A stretch of DNA of 5,272 bases from Candidatus Sodaliphilus limicaballi (GCA_018065815.1 JAGHSP010000049.1:1-5272), one strand, 5' to 3'; positions 1 through 5,212 are shown, numbered from the stretch's first letter. Numbers and translations: made by a program. Notes: a model not told the origin generated them from the letters alone.

Positions 1-102
1 TTTTGTGCATCTGCTCTAATTTTTGTGACCGAATGGTGGGTGAAATTTGCTGATTTGGCACATTTGAATGAAAAATACTGGCAATTAGACCGTTTTGTAT
101 AA
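1..102 (+). CDS. Possible 3' end of an unidentified gene (partial)
   Basis: Frame 1 is open from the window edge to a TAA at 100-102, giving 33 residues that end in KYWQLDRFV. The composition is protein-like: a short hydrophobic stretch (ALIFV), then TEWWVKFADL and a polar, aromatic tail. The other two forward frames stop early. The product cannot be recognised from this fragment. If real, the gene runs rightward and converges on preA, so the following 480 bases would be a shared downstream region. The fragment is too short to rule out chance, since an open run of this length is common in AT-rich DNA. Confidence 0.35.
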   Translation, partial: FCASALIFVTEWWVKFADLAHLNEKYWQLDRFV

Positions 103-142
103 GGGGTGAAATGCGCGATTCTTTAATAAATATTGCTAATTC

Positions 143-160
143 ATTGTCCGGCAGGACAAT
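143..160. repeat. Small perfect hairpin
   Basis: ATTGTCC and GGACAAT form a 7-bp stem around a GGCA loop. No T-run follows on either strand, so it is not a convincing intrinsic terminator. The same TTGTCC/GGACAA arms recur at 2239-2244 and 2315-2320, where they enclose other hairpins. This suggests a family of palindromic repeats rather than a gene-specific signal. Confidence 0.55.
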
Positions 161-170
161 ACCTGAATAC

Positions 171-324
171 GAGGGTGTATCAAAATGCACGAAATGGCGG
201 CGCGCTGTAAGCGCAATGTTGCTACTAGCCCAAGGCAACGCCTTGGGTGATAGGAGGTAAATCAATGCGCCCTGTAAGGGCAAAAGAATTGTTACCATAC
301 ATAAGCGCATTTTGAAACACCCTC
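171..324. repeat. 154-bp MITE/REP-like element with terminal inverted repeats
   Basis: The ends are 18-bp inverted repeats with one mismatch: GAGGGTGTATCAAAATGC at 171-188 and GCATTTTGAAACACCCTC at 307-324. Three hairpins lie inside: GCGCT-gta-AGCGC (202-214), CCCAAGGC-aac-GCCTTGGG (229-247) and GCCCT-gta-AGGGC (269-281). The first and third share their loop and differ by one compensated base pair, which supports selection on or descent of the fold. There is no coding capacity. It resembles the short palindromic repeats that are dispersed in Bacteroidota genomes and mobilised by RAYT-type or other transposases. No transposase is present here, so membership in a mobile family is inferred. Confidence 0.65.
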
Positions 325-500
325 AAGAAATGCAACATGCACCGCGTTCAGTAGGACGCTAATCGGAGCAAATAGGTGAGGCTCAAATGGTTTCACATGC
401 TAAAGTTGTTTTTTTACCAGACAGCAATAGTTTTTTTTATTTATAGACCCTTTCTATAGAAAAACAAATGCTGATTTTCAATCACTTATAATTTTGTTAT
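325..500. other. Non-coding spacer, no gene seen
   Basis: This AT-rich stretch lies downstream of both flanking genes. The only structure noted is TATAGA (442-447), loop CCCTT, TCTATA (453-458), flanked by T- and A-rich runs. It lacks a proper T tail on either strand. No tRNA, small RNA or ORF could be supported. Confidence 0.5.
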
Positions 501-572
501 ATAAAAGAAGGCACAGAGGACACAGAGTTTTAGTTCAAAAACTAGTTCTCTGTGTTCTCTATGCCTCTGTGG
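501..572 (-). terminator. Probable intrinsic terminator of preA
   Basis: A bipartite hairpin begins 17 bases past the preA stop. The outer stem pairs CCTCTGTG (564-571) with CACAGAGG (512-519). The inner stem pairs CTCTGTG (548-554) with CACAGAG (521-527). The tip pairs AACTA (540-544) with TAGTT (531-535). A nine-base bulge lies on the preA-proximal side. Read leftward, the stem is followed by CTTCTTTTAT, a U-rich tail. The CACAGAG word recurs at 2212 and 5168 beside the large direct repeats, so this may be a dispersed repeat used as a terminator. Confidence 0.5.
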
Positions 573-588
573 GAGACCGAGCGAAATC

Positions 589-2043
589 TTACATTCCTTT
601 CTTTACAGGGATGCGGTTAGTGGGCAACATGGCTCCTGACGGGCATACCAGCATGCACAGGTGGCATCCCACGCAGTTGCGGCCTATGATGCGCGGCACG
701 CGGGTCTCGGGGTCAAACGAGATGGCTTGATGACCGCCGTCGTAGCAAGAAATGTAACAGCGTCCGCAACCGGTGCACTTGTCACGGTCGATGCGTGGCA
801 GCACGAAGGTTGAGCGATCCAACTGATCGGTGGCAACAAACTGGTCAAGAGCACGTCCGCGCACTTCCTCGAGTGTCTTGATTCCCTCGCGCTGCATCCA
901 GTCCTGCATACCCAGCACGAGGTCGTCGATGATGCGGTAGCCATACTGCATCACGGCAGTGCACACCTGTACATTGCAGCAACCAAGCACGATGTATTGC
1001 AGTGCGTCGCGCCATGTCTCAATGCCGCCTATACCGCTCAAGGGTACGTCTTTGAGTTTCTCATCCTTGCGCATGTCAAGGATAAAGCGCTGCGCGATGG
1101 GCTTCACAGCCTTGCCGCTGTATCCCGAAATAGTTGCCTTGCCAGCAACCTCCGAACGCCGTTTCAGTGTCACGCTCTTGATGGTGTTGATGGCAGCGAT
1201 AGCATCGGCACCACCCTCAACTGCTGCAGTGGCAGGTTCCTCGATGTGGGTGATGTTGGGGGTCATCTTTGCTATGACGGGCAGTGTAGTAGCGGATTTG
1301 ACCACCTGGGTGAGGTGCCGCACCAGTTCGGGTTTCTGACCCACGTCGCTGCCACGACCTTTCTCGGCCATGTGGGGGCATGAGAAATTACACTCTATCA
1401 TGTCGCAGCCAGCATCTTGGGCCATGCGCGCCAGCTGTGCCCACTCGTCATCGTTGCGGCCCATGATTGAGGCAACAACCACCTTGGTGGGAAATTCATC
1501 CTTGAGACGCGACAGGATAGCGAAATCCTCCTCGGGAGTGTGAACCGAGAGTTGCTCCATGTTGCGGAAACCGATGAACGGAGTGCCCTCCTTGCCCACC
1601 TGGTCAAAGCGAGGCGATACCTCCTCTATGTCACCAAACGTGATTGTCTTGTACATGACACCTGCCCAGCCCATCTTGAAGGCCTTGGCTATCATTTCAT
1701 AACTGCTGGCGACAACCGACGATCCCAGGAAGAACGGGTTCTCGCAGCGCACCCCGCAAAATTCCATCTCGAGCGACGGCAAGTCCTTGACTTGCTTGGC
1801 AGCAACGCCTTTAGCCATCTGCTTGATGCGTAGGGGGAAATCGGGGTGGATACATGCTTTCTCGCAGGGTGCGTCACAGTCGGCACACATATCCTCGTTG
1901 AGAAACATACCCACACAGTAGTTGTTTTCAAACCTGTGGGCTCTCACGCCGCGGGCGGGGTCATTACCGCGCGGGCAAGCCTGTGTGCAAGGAGCATCGT
2001 GGCACACAAGGCAACGTGTTGATTCGAAATGTTTATCCATCAT
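589..2043 (-). CDS. preA: PreA-type dihydropyrimidine dehydrogenase subunit, N-terminally extended
   Basis: Cytosolic iron-sulfur flavoprotein of reductive pyrimidine metabolism, which interconverts uracil or thymine and the 5,6-dihydropyrimidines. From the start chosen here it has 484 residues. The N-terminus has two four-cysteine motifs (C11, C14, C19, C23 and C53, C56, C60, C64) like the N-terminal Fe-S domain of mammalian DPD and PreT. An FMN-binding TIM barrel follows at about 93-390, with NFSCPH holding the probable catalytic Cys222 and a GGIETW phosphate-binding segment near 338. The C-terminus has two ferredoxin motifs (C423/426/429/433 and C457/460/463/467). E. coli PreA is about 411 residues, so roughly 70 residues are extra. 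No FAD/NAD(P)H subunit (PreT) is in view. The frame runs upstream to a TTG at 2079, but that overlaps the promoter box. ATG at 2043, or the adjacent ATG at 2040, is therefore the start. The physiological substrate is inferred from family only. Confidence 0.9.
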   Translation of the reverse strand: MMDKHFESTRCLVCHDAPCTQACPRGNDPARGVRAHRFENNYCVGMFLNEDMCADCDAPCEKACIHPDFPLRIKQMAKGVAAKQVKDLPSLEMEFCGVRCENPFFLGSSVVASSYEMIAKAFKMGWAGVMYKTITFGDIEEVSPRFDQVGKEGTPFIGFRNMEQLSVHTPEEDFAILSRLKDEFPTKVVVASIMGRNDDEWAQLARMAQDAGCDMIECNFSCPHMAEKGRGSDVGQKPELVRHLTQVVKSATTLPVIAKMTPNITHIEEPATAAVEGGADAIAAINTIKSVTLKRRSEVAGKATISGYSGKAVKPIAQRFILDMRKDEKLKDVPLSGIGGIETWRDALQYIVLGCCNVQVCTAVMQYGYRIIDDLVLGMQDWMQREGIKTLEEVRGRALDQFVATDQLDRSTFVLPRIDRDKCTGCGRCYISCYDGGHQAISFDPETRVPRIIGRNCVGCHLCMLVCPSGAMLPTNRIPVKKGM

Positions 2044-2051
2044 TGTACGGT

Positions 2052-2171
2052 TTATGTCAATATTTCTTGTTTTTTGCAAAGTTATAGATTTTTATTCAAA
2101 TTCCTCACGCTTCGGCAATAAAAAATCACACTCCACCATATAATTAGTAGTGCGCGAAGACTCCCACCGAG
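2052..2171 (-). repeat. Left copy of direct repeat (preA promoter and leader)
   Basis: Positions 2063-2171 match 5058-5166 at 104 of 109 bases, with no gaps. Homology continues at both ends. TTATGTCAATAT (2052-2063) recurs exactly at 4996-5007. Beyond the core, 2216-2241 resembles 5181-5206 (21 of 26). The left copy spans the preA promoter and stops nine bases short of its start codon. The two copies have the same orientation and lie 2,995 bases apart, bracketing the methyltransferase-nuclease operon. Confidence 0.9.
2077..2084 (-). promoter_or_regulatory. preA promoter, Bacteroidota -7 box
   Basis: Read leftward the sequence is TAACTTTG, an exact match to the Bacteroidota sigma-ABfr consensus TAnnTTTG. 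Transcription should begin near 2070, leaving a leader of about 25-30 nt before the ATG at 2043, with no Shine-Dalgarno, as is usual in this phylum. A TTTG lies 12 bases upstream, which is closer than the usual roughly 19-21 base spacing, so the -33 element is weak or absent. The box lies inside the repeat that is duplicated at 5058-5166. Confidence 0.7.
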
Positions 2172-2241
2172 TATAGGATTAGGGGGAGATGGCTAAAATG
2201 GGATGAAAAGGCACAGAGCAAAATCAAATGGGGCATTGTTG
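2172..2241. repeat. Outer, diverged part of the left direct repeat
   Basis: After the 109-bp core, the left copy has about 30 more bases than the right copy before the two realign. The shared block is GAGCAAAATC, four different bases, GGGG, one different base, ATTGTTG at 2216-2241, compared with 5181-5206. A CACAGAG word precedes the block in both copies (2212 and 5168). No gene is seen. Confidence 0.6.
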
Positions 2242-2320
2242 TCCATCCCACTCGGGATGGAATATGGTAGCCAGCCATGCAGCCTTGCGAAGCATGGCGA
2301 TATGGCTGGGTAAAGGACAA
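2239..2320. repeat. REP-like nested palindrome
   Basis: The outer arms TTGTCC (2239-2244) and GGACAA (2315-2320) enclose two hairpins. One is CCATCCC-actc-GGGATGG (2243-2260), whose first bases overlap the outer arm. The other is CCAGCCAT/ATGGCTGG (2271-2278 with 2302-2309), with an alternative inner pairing GCCATGC/GCATGGC (2274-2280 with 2292-2298). The design of short GC-rich palindromes in tandem resembles 171-324. There is no coding capacity. Confidence 0.55.
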
Positions 2321-2340
2321 TCAAACAAACCATGCTTTTA

Positions 2341-2457
2341 GGTATGGAATAAGTCGCGTACTTTCAGCACGCATTCCGTTTCTGGTTTCATTCTCCGAGG
2401 GTTGCGTTCGCTTCGCTCCCTTCACCCCCGGTTATTGATAGTCGCACTGTTTGCGAC
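2341..2457. repeat. Second cluster of REP-like hairpins
   Basis: An imperfect hairpin is closed by GGAAT (2346-2350) and ATTCC (2373-2377), with inner GCGT (2356-2359) and ACGC (2369-2372). A GC-rich patch at 2399-2420 can fold with GGG...CCC ends. GTCGCA (2441-2446) pairs with TGCGAC (2452-2457) around CTGTT. This lies 140-250 bases downstream of the nuclease gene. The stems could help end its transcript, but none has a clear T tail. Confidence 0.45.
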
Positions 2458-2596
2458 CACACACCCATCGGCGCGTTAAACACCTTATTTTTATGCACAA
2501 CAGTAAATTATAGCGAAAGTTGAATTAGATATTACATACTTTTCCCTACCATAGGTGCTTCTACATCGCATTTTCATCCTTTACGGAATCTAAACA
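2458..2596. other. AT-rich spacer downstream of the nuclease gene
   Basis: No supported gene or strong terminator. A 28-codon leftward reading frame (2491-2577) was considered and rejected as chance. Confidence 0.4.
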
Positions 2597-3700
2597 CTAC
2601 CTATTTCCTTTCAACCTGTTACATGCTTTACACAAGCATTGACAATTGTCAGGAGTGGTGTGACCTCCTTGGCTCCACGGTTTTATGTGGTCGGCTTCCA
2701 TTTCTTCGATTGTATATGTTTTGTGGCAAATGGGACATTCACCTTTTTGCCGTTCAAAAGCCGAGCGTTTGTCAGCTGCTCTGAATGTCCTAATACTGAG
2801 CCATCGCTCATCTCGAGTCAGAACATATTTATATATGCCAGCTTTCTTTGTCACATCATCATCGGCCATTAAAGTTGCGATCTCATTTTCAAGGGCAGTT
2901 GTGTCATAGTGCTCATCGTGATAACCAACCCACAACTCCCCCCAATCAACACTTTTCATCTCCTTGCGATACTTAATAAATGTCTGTTGTACCCATTCTA
3001 TTACTTTTTGGTAATGAGACCACAATTCAGAGCATTCTGAATCATGTTGATGAACAGCCATGTATTCCTCAATCGTGGATTTTTGGGCAAGTGCAAGCCA
3101 TGCTAAAGCCCTTTCAAGTAGTTCTTGACGTATTACAGCAGCAGTTACAAATTTGTCTCCCACTTTCATTGCAGGACATCCGTAACGCGAGAAATAACGC
3201 TTAGCTTGTGTGAGCCAAGTACCAGAATAAACAGCATTGCGCAACTCCTGGTCAGACAATTTTTCTCCAGCGATATTTATTGTCTTGAACCATTCTAATT
3301 TCTCAGTGTCAGCGCCCTCGCAAATATAAACCATAAGTTCATAGTCAAGAATTTTCTGACGTATGTCTTGTTCCCAGTTATCAATATATTTGATAGAATC
3401 ACCATACTTAACCGAGAAATCGTGGCTAAGATACTGGCAAATACTAATAGTGCGTTGCTGACCATCAAGCACTTCAAACGTTCCATCGTCTTTCTTTGCC
3501 CAATACATTACATTAAGCGGAAAACCTTTTATTACCGTATCAATCACAGCGTCGCGCTGCCTATCTTTATAAACAAACTCGCGTTGATATTTGGGACGCA
3601 CATCCAGTTTTCCTCCGTATGCTACAACACCCTCTTCTTGAGAGTCTTCATATCCCTCAAAAAGGTCACGAATTTTTACTTTTATCAGTTCTATATTCAT
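2597..3700 (-). CDS. DUF262-HNH endonuclease, likely the effector of an R-M-like unit
   Basis: A 367-residue protein. Residues about 1-95 are an N-terminal DUF262 domain (ParB-like fold, as in GmrS and SspE), with RPKYQR at 35-40 and the signature DGQQR at 79-83, a motif linked to nucleotide binding and hydrolysis in this family. A largely helical middle follows. The C-terminus is a complete HNH nuclease: zinc cysteines C322, C325, C357 and C360, with catalytic D337-H338, N352 and N361. GmrSD and SspE carry DUF1524 as their nuclease, whereas this one carries a classical Cys4 HNH, so it is not a plain GmrSD. The ATG overlaps the methyltransferase stop as ATGA (3697-3700), implying translational coupling and a joint function. 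Base composition is visibly more AT-rich than preA, suggesting transfer. The domains are clear. Whether it cuts unmethylated or modified DNA is unknown. Confidence 0.85.
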   Translation of the reverse strand: MNIELIKVKIRDLFEGYEDSQEEGVVAYGGKLDVRPKYQREFVYKDRQRDAVIDTVIKGFPLNVMYWAKKDDGTFEVLDGQQRTISICQYLSHDFSVKYGDSIKYIDNWEQDIRQKILDYELMVYICEGADTEKLEWFKTINIAGEKLSDQELRNAVYSGTWLTQAKRYFSRYGCPAMKVGDKFVTAAVIRQELLERALAWLALAQKSTIEEYMAVHQHDSECSELWSHYQKVIEWVQQTFIKYRKEMKSVDWGELWVGYHDEHYDTTALENEIATLMADDDVTKKAGIYKYVLTRDERWLSIRTFRAADKRSAFERQKGECPICHKTYTIEEMEADHIKPWSQGGHTTPDNCQCLCKACNRLKGNR

Positions 3701-4725
3701 ACTTTATTCTTTTTTCTGCGGATTAATATTCTACTATATGGACATTTCGATACTCCATCTATTGTATATGACAAGTCTGTTCGACCACGATAATTTTTCG
3801 TTATCCCAATTGACCGACCTAATTTTCCAGAACCAATTCCAATTAATTCAAATTGATCAGGATTAAATTGCCCTAATAGTGTATCAGGAACACCCATTAT
3901 GCCATAATAATCCATAGGAATGTCCGCAACTTGGTTAACATCAATTGCATCGTAGTTATCATATTTTGGATATTCATCGGGAGAATATTTTTTATATAAT
4001 ATTAGTTTTTCATGTCTTTTGGTGTGGTCTAAATTCGTGTACCACAAAACGGCAGGAACTTTAATATAGTTGTCATCTGGGTCATATCCTTTTGAGCGAA
4101 CATATTTTCGATTTGCTTCTTCCGTGTTTTGATAAATGGATTTATATACCATAGAAAGGTTAAAGCCATACCCAACCCATATCTGATTACTTTTTATCAA
4201 AGGAAAAATTTCAGAGTAATGAAGGGATGACATTCTTGCTAGAATCAAAAACTTTTTATTATATTCAATGAGTTGTGCTACATACTCACGAAATAGAGAG
4301 AATGGAGGGTTTGTTACAACAATATCGGCTTGTTTGAGTAGTTCAATACATTCCTGCGAACGGAAATCTCCGTTACCTTTTAGAGGCTTAACCTCAATTT
4401 CTTCAAGATCAACAACACCATTTTTATTCTTATCTCCATCATATATTAGATAAACCGCTTTTTCGCACCCTTCGGTTGAAAAAAGGTCAATATCTTGGCT
4501 TTTGTAGCAGGTTGTAATGAGCCTTTTTAGACCTAGGTGCTCAAAACTTTGAGCAAAATATCGAAAAAAGTTGCTGATGCGAGGGTCGTCGCAGTTGCAA
4601 AGAATTGTTTTTCCACGAAAATGTTCTTTGTAATGCTTCAACTCGTTTTCTATATCGTTGATTTGCGTGTAAAATTCGTCTTTCTTAGCCTTTTTGGCTT
4701 GACTTAGTGAGGTGTTTTTTGCCAT
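3697..4725 (-). CDS. M.EcoRI-family adenine-specific DNA methyltransferase
   Basis: Predicted N6-adenine methyltransferase using S-adenosylmethionine, 342 residues from the chosen start, close to the 326 of M.EcoRI. From memory, the sequence is collinear with M.EcoRI: the N-terminal KKDEFYTQINDIENEL segment, CNCDDPRISNFF near 43-54, GDFRS near 119-123, catalytic motif IV NPPF at 139-142 followed by SLFREYVAQLIEY, YPKYDNYDAI near 252-261, and a CPYSRILI tail. The frame extends to a GTG at 4755, but the ATG at 4725 begins MAKNTSLSQAKKAKKDEFYT, which matches the start of M.EcoRI, so 4725 is preferred. It is the first gene of a two-gene operon and overlaps the nuclease gene by four bases. GAATTC specificity cannot be assumed. 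The gene is low in GC and its leader is unusually structured. Confidence 0.9.
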   Translation of the reverse strand: MAKNTSLSQAKKAKKDEFYTQINDIENELKHYKEHFRGKTILCNCDDPRISNFFRYFAQSFEHLGLKRLITTCYKSQDIDLFSTEGCEKAVYLIYDGDKNKNGVVDLEEIEVKPLKGNGDFRSQECIELLKQADIVVTNPPFSLFREYVAQLIEYNKKFLILARMSSLHYSEIFPLIKSNQIWVGYGFNLSMVYKSIYQNTEEANRKYVRSKGYDPDDNYIKVPAVLWYTNLDHTKRHEKLILYKKYSPDEYPKYDNYDAIDVNQVADIPMDYYGIMGVPDTLLGQFNPDQFELIGIGSGKLGRSIGITKNYRGRTDLSYTIDGVSKCPYSRILIRRKKNKV

Positions 4726-4756
4726 AGTGGTAAATCTTTTGCACTGATCTACCACT
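4726..4756 (-). promoter_or_regulatory. Inverted repeat abutting the methyltransferase start codon
   Basis: AGTGGTAaATC (4726-4736) and GATcTACCACT (4746-4756) pair at 10 of 11 positions around a nine-base loop, ending one base before the ATG at 4723-4725. As RNA it could hide the start from ribosomes. As DNA it could be an operator, and some methyltransferases repress their own genes. The role is inferred; the repeat itself is clear. Confidence 0.55.
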
Positions 4757-4764
4757 CACGTGAG
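4755..4764. promoter_or_regulatory. Perfect 10-bp palindrome CTCACGTGAG
   Basis: A self-complementary decamer in the operon leader, overlapping the outer arm of the neighbouring inverted repeat by two bases. It could be a dimeric regulator site or part of the folded leader. No regulator gene is present in the window. Confidence 0.3.
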
Positions 4765-4769
4765 CGCAC

Positions 4770-4790
4770 AAGAAAGGCATGAACTTTCTT
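4770..4790 (-). repeat. Leader hairpin AAGAAAG/CTTTCTT
   Basis: A perfect 7-bp stem (4770-4776 with 4784-4790) around GCATGAA. The octamer GCATGAAC at 4777-4784 recurs at 4859-4866 inside the larger structure upstream. It lies between the long inverted repeat and the start-codon hairpin, so the leader is a chain of stems. Confidence 0.5.
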
Positions 4791-4791
4791 A

Positions 4792-4977
4792 TGCGTTCTC
4801 CGAGGCTGCGTAGGAAAGAGACCTCATCTACCTATAAGAATTATGCCCATGCCTTATAGCATGAACATTGACTCGTTATATAGGTAGATAAGGCATACTC
4901 CTCCCAATGAAGTTGCCTAACCACTATTTTTGTGTTCTTATCTCTGTTTAGTTTCCTACGCTATTCAGGAGAACGCA
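4792..4977 (-). ncRNA. Large structured leader element, possibly MITE-derived
   Basis: The 26-nt arms at 4792-4817 and 4952-4977 pair as TGCGTTCTCC, a six-base internal loop, then GCGTAGGAAA, with 20 of 20 pairs matching outside the loop. The stem can continue with GAGA (4818-4821) and TCTC (4941-4944). Inside, ATCTACCTATA (4826-4836) and TATAGGTAGAT (4879-4889) are perfect complements, enclosing CATGC/GCATG (4848-4852 with 4859-4863). A competing pairing joins ATGCCTTAT (4849-4857) to ATAAGGCAT (4888-4896). It lies between the promoter copy and the methyltransferase gene, so it should be transcribed as a 5' leader. It matches no riboswitch class I know. A small transposon remnant is the main alternative, though no target duplication is evident. 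Confidence 0.5.
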
Positions 4978-4995
4978 AATAATAGTCAATGCGCG

Positions 4996-5057
4996 TTATG
5001 TCAATATGTTATATTTTTTTCGTTTCTGTTTCTTGTTTTTTTGTTTTCTCGTTTATT
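4996..5057 (-). repeat. Displaced preA-leader block plus T-rich insertion
   Basis: TTATGTCAATAT (4996-5007) repeats 2052-2063 exactly. At preA it adjoins the 109-bp repeat. Here about 50 T-rich bases (5008-5057) separate them, containing a second copy of the word TTTCTTGTTTTTT. This looks like slippage or a small duplication within the right copy. It lengthens the operon leader and gives no ORF. Confidence 0.6.
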
Positions 5058-5166
5058 TTTCTTGTTTTTTGCAAAGATATAGATTTTTATTCAAATTCCT
5101 CACGCTTCGGCAATAAAAAATCACACTCCACCATATTATTAGTTGTGCGCGAGGGCTCCCACCGAG
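5058..5166 (-). repeat. Right copy of the preA-promoter direct repeat
   Basis: It matches 2063-2171 at 104 of 109 positions in the same orientation, so it carries a promoter aimed at the methyltransferase-nuclease operon. One of the five differences falls in the variable part of the -7 box and the other four lie at the upstream end. The conserved centre, about 55 bases without change, argues for recent duplication or for a repeat under constraint. Confidence 0.9.
5072..5079 (-). promoter_or_regulatory. Probable promoter of the methyltransferase-nuclease operon
   Basis: Read leftward the sequence is TATCTTTG, again an exact TAnnTTTG match. It is the only such box I found between the methyltransferase start and the right window edge on this strand. 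It predicts a start near 5065 and a leader of about 340 nt containing all the inverted repeats between 4726 and 4977. As in the left copy, the -33 element is poor. Confidence 0.55.
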
Positions 5167-5180
5167 ACACAGAGTGCACT

Positions 5181-5206
5181 GAGCAAAATCGGCTGGGGTA
5201 TTGTTG
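5181..5206. repeat. Outer block of the right direct repeat
   Basis: GAGCAAAATC, four bases, GGGG, one base, ATTGTTG matches 2216-2241 at 21 of 26 positions, 30 bases closer to the repeat core than on the left. It shows that homology between the two flanks runs beyond the 109-bp core. Confidence 0.6.
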
Positions 5207-5212
5207 GAGGGG

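Noticed and set aside
171..324. CRISPR array
   Set aside because: The hairpins are not regularly spaced identical repeats with unique spacers, and no cas gene is present.
494..730. Rightward ORF across the terminator hairpin and preA end
   Set aside because: It is antisense to the conserved C-terminal ferredoxin codons of preA and begins in the hairpin; no protein features.
2044..2079. Upstream TTG start for preA, adding 12 residues
   Set aside because: The TTG lies within the TAnnTTTG promoter box, so it would be upstream of the transcript. The ATG at 2043 or 2040 fits the predicted start near 2070.
2491..2577. 28-residue leftward ORF downstream of the nuclease gene
   Set aside because: Low-complexity, no recognisable motif, no independent promoter; a frame this short is expected by chance in AT-rich DNA.
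4726..4755. GTG start for the methyltransferase, adding 10 residues
   Set aside because: The ATG at 4725 matches the M.EcoRI N-terminus (MA-basic, then KK-DEFYTQ), and the extra residues fall in the inverted repeat.
4792..4977. Retron msr-msd or HNH-associated (HEARO-type) RNA
   Set aside because: The paired arms are reminiscent of a retron, but no reverse transcriptase is present. The HNH protein is DUF262-type, not IscB, and lacks a RuvC domain.
2077..5079. CTnDOT-like attachment sites (GTAnnTTTGC) at the two repeat copies
   Set aside because: The sequence matches 9 of 10 bases, but this resemblance also follows from the -7 promoter box. No tyrosine recombinase or conjugative gene is in the window, and the repeats are far longer than an integrase core.
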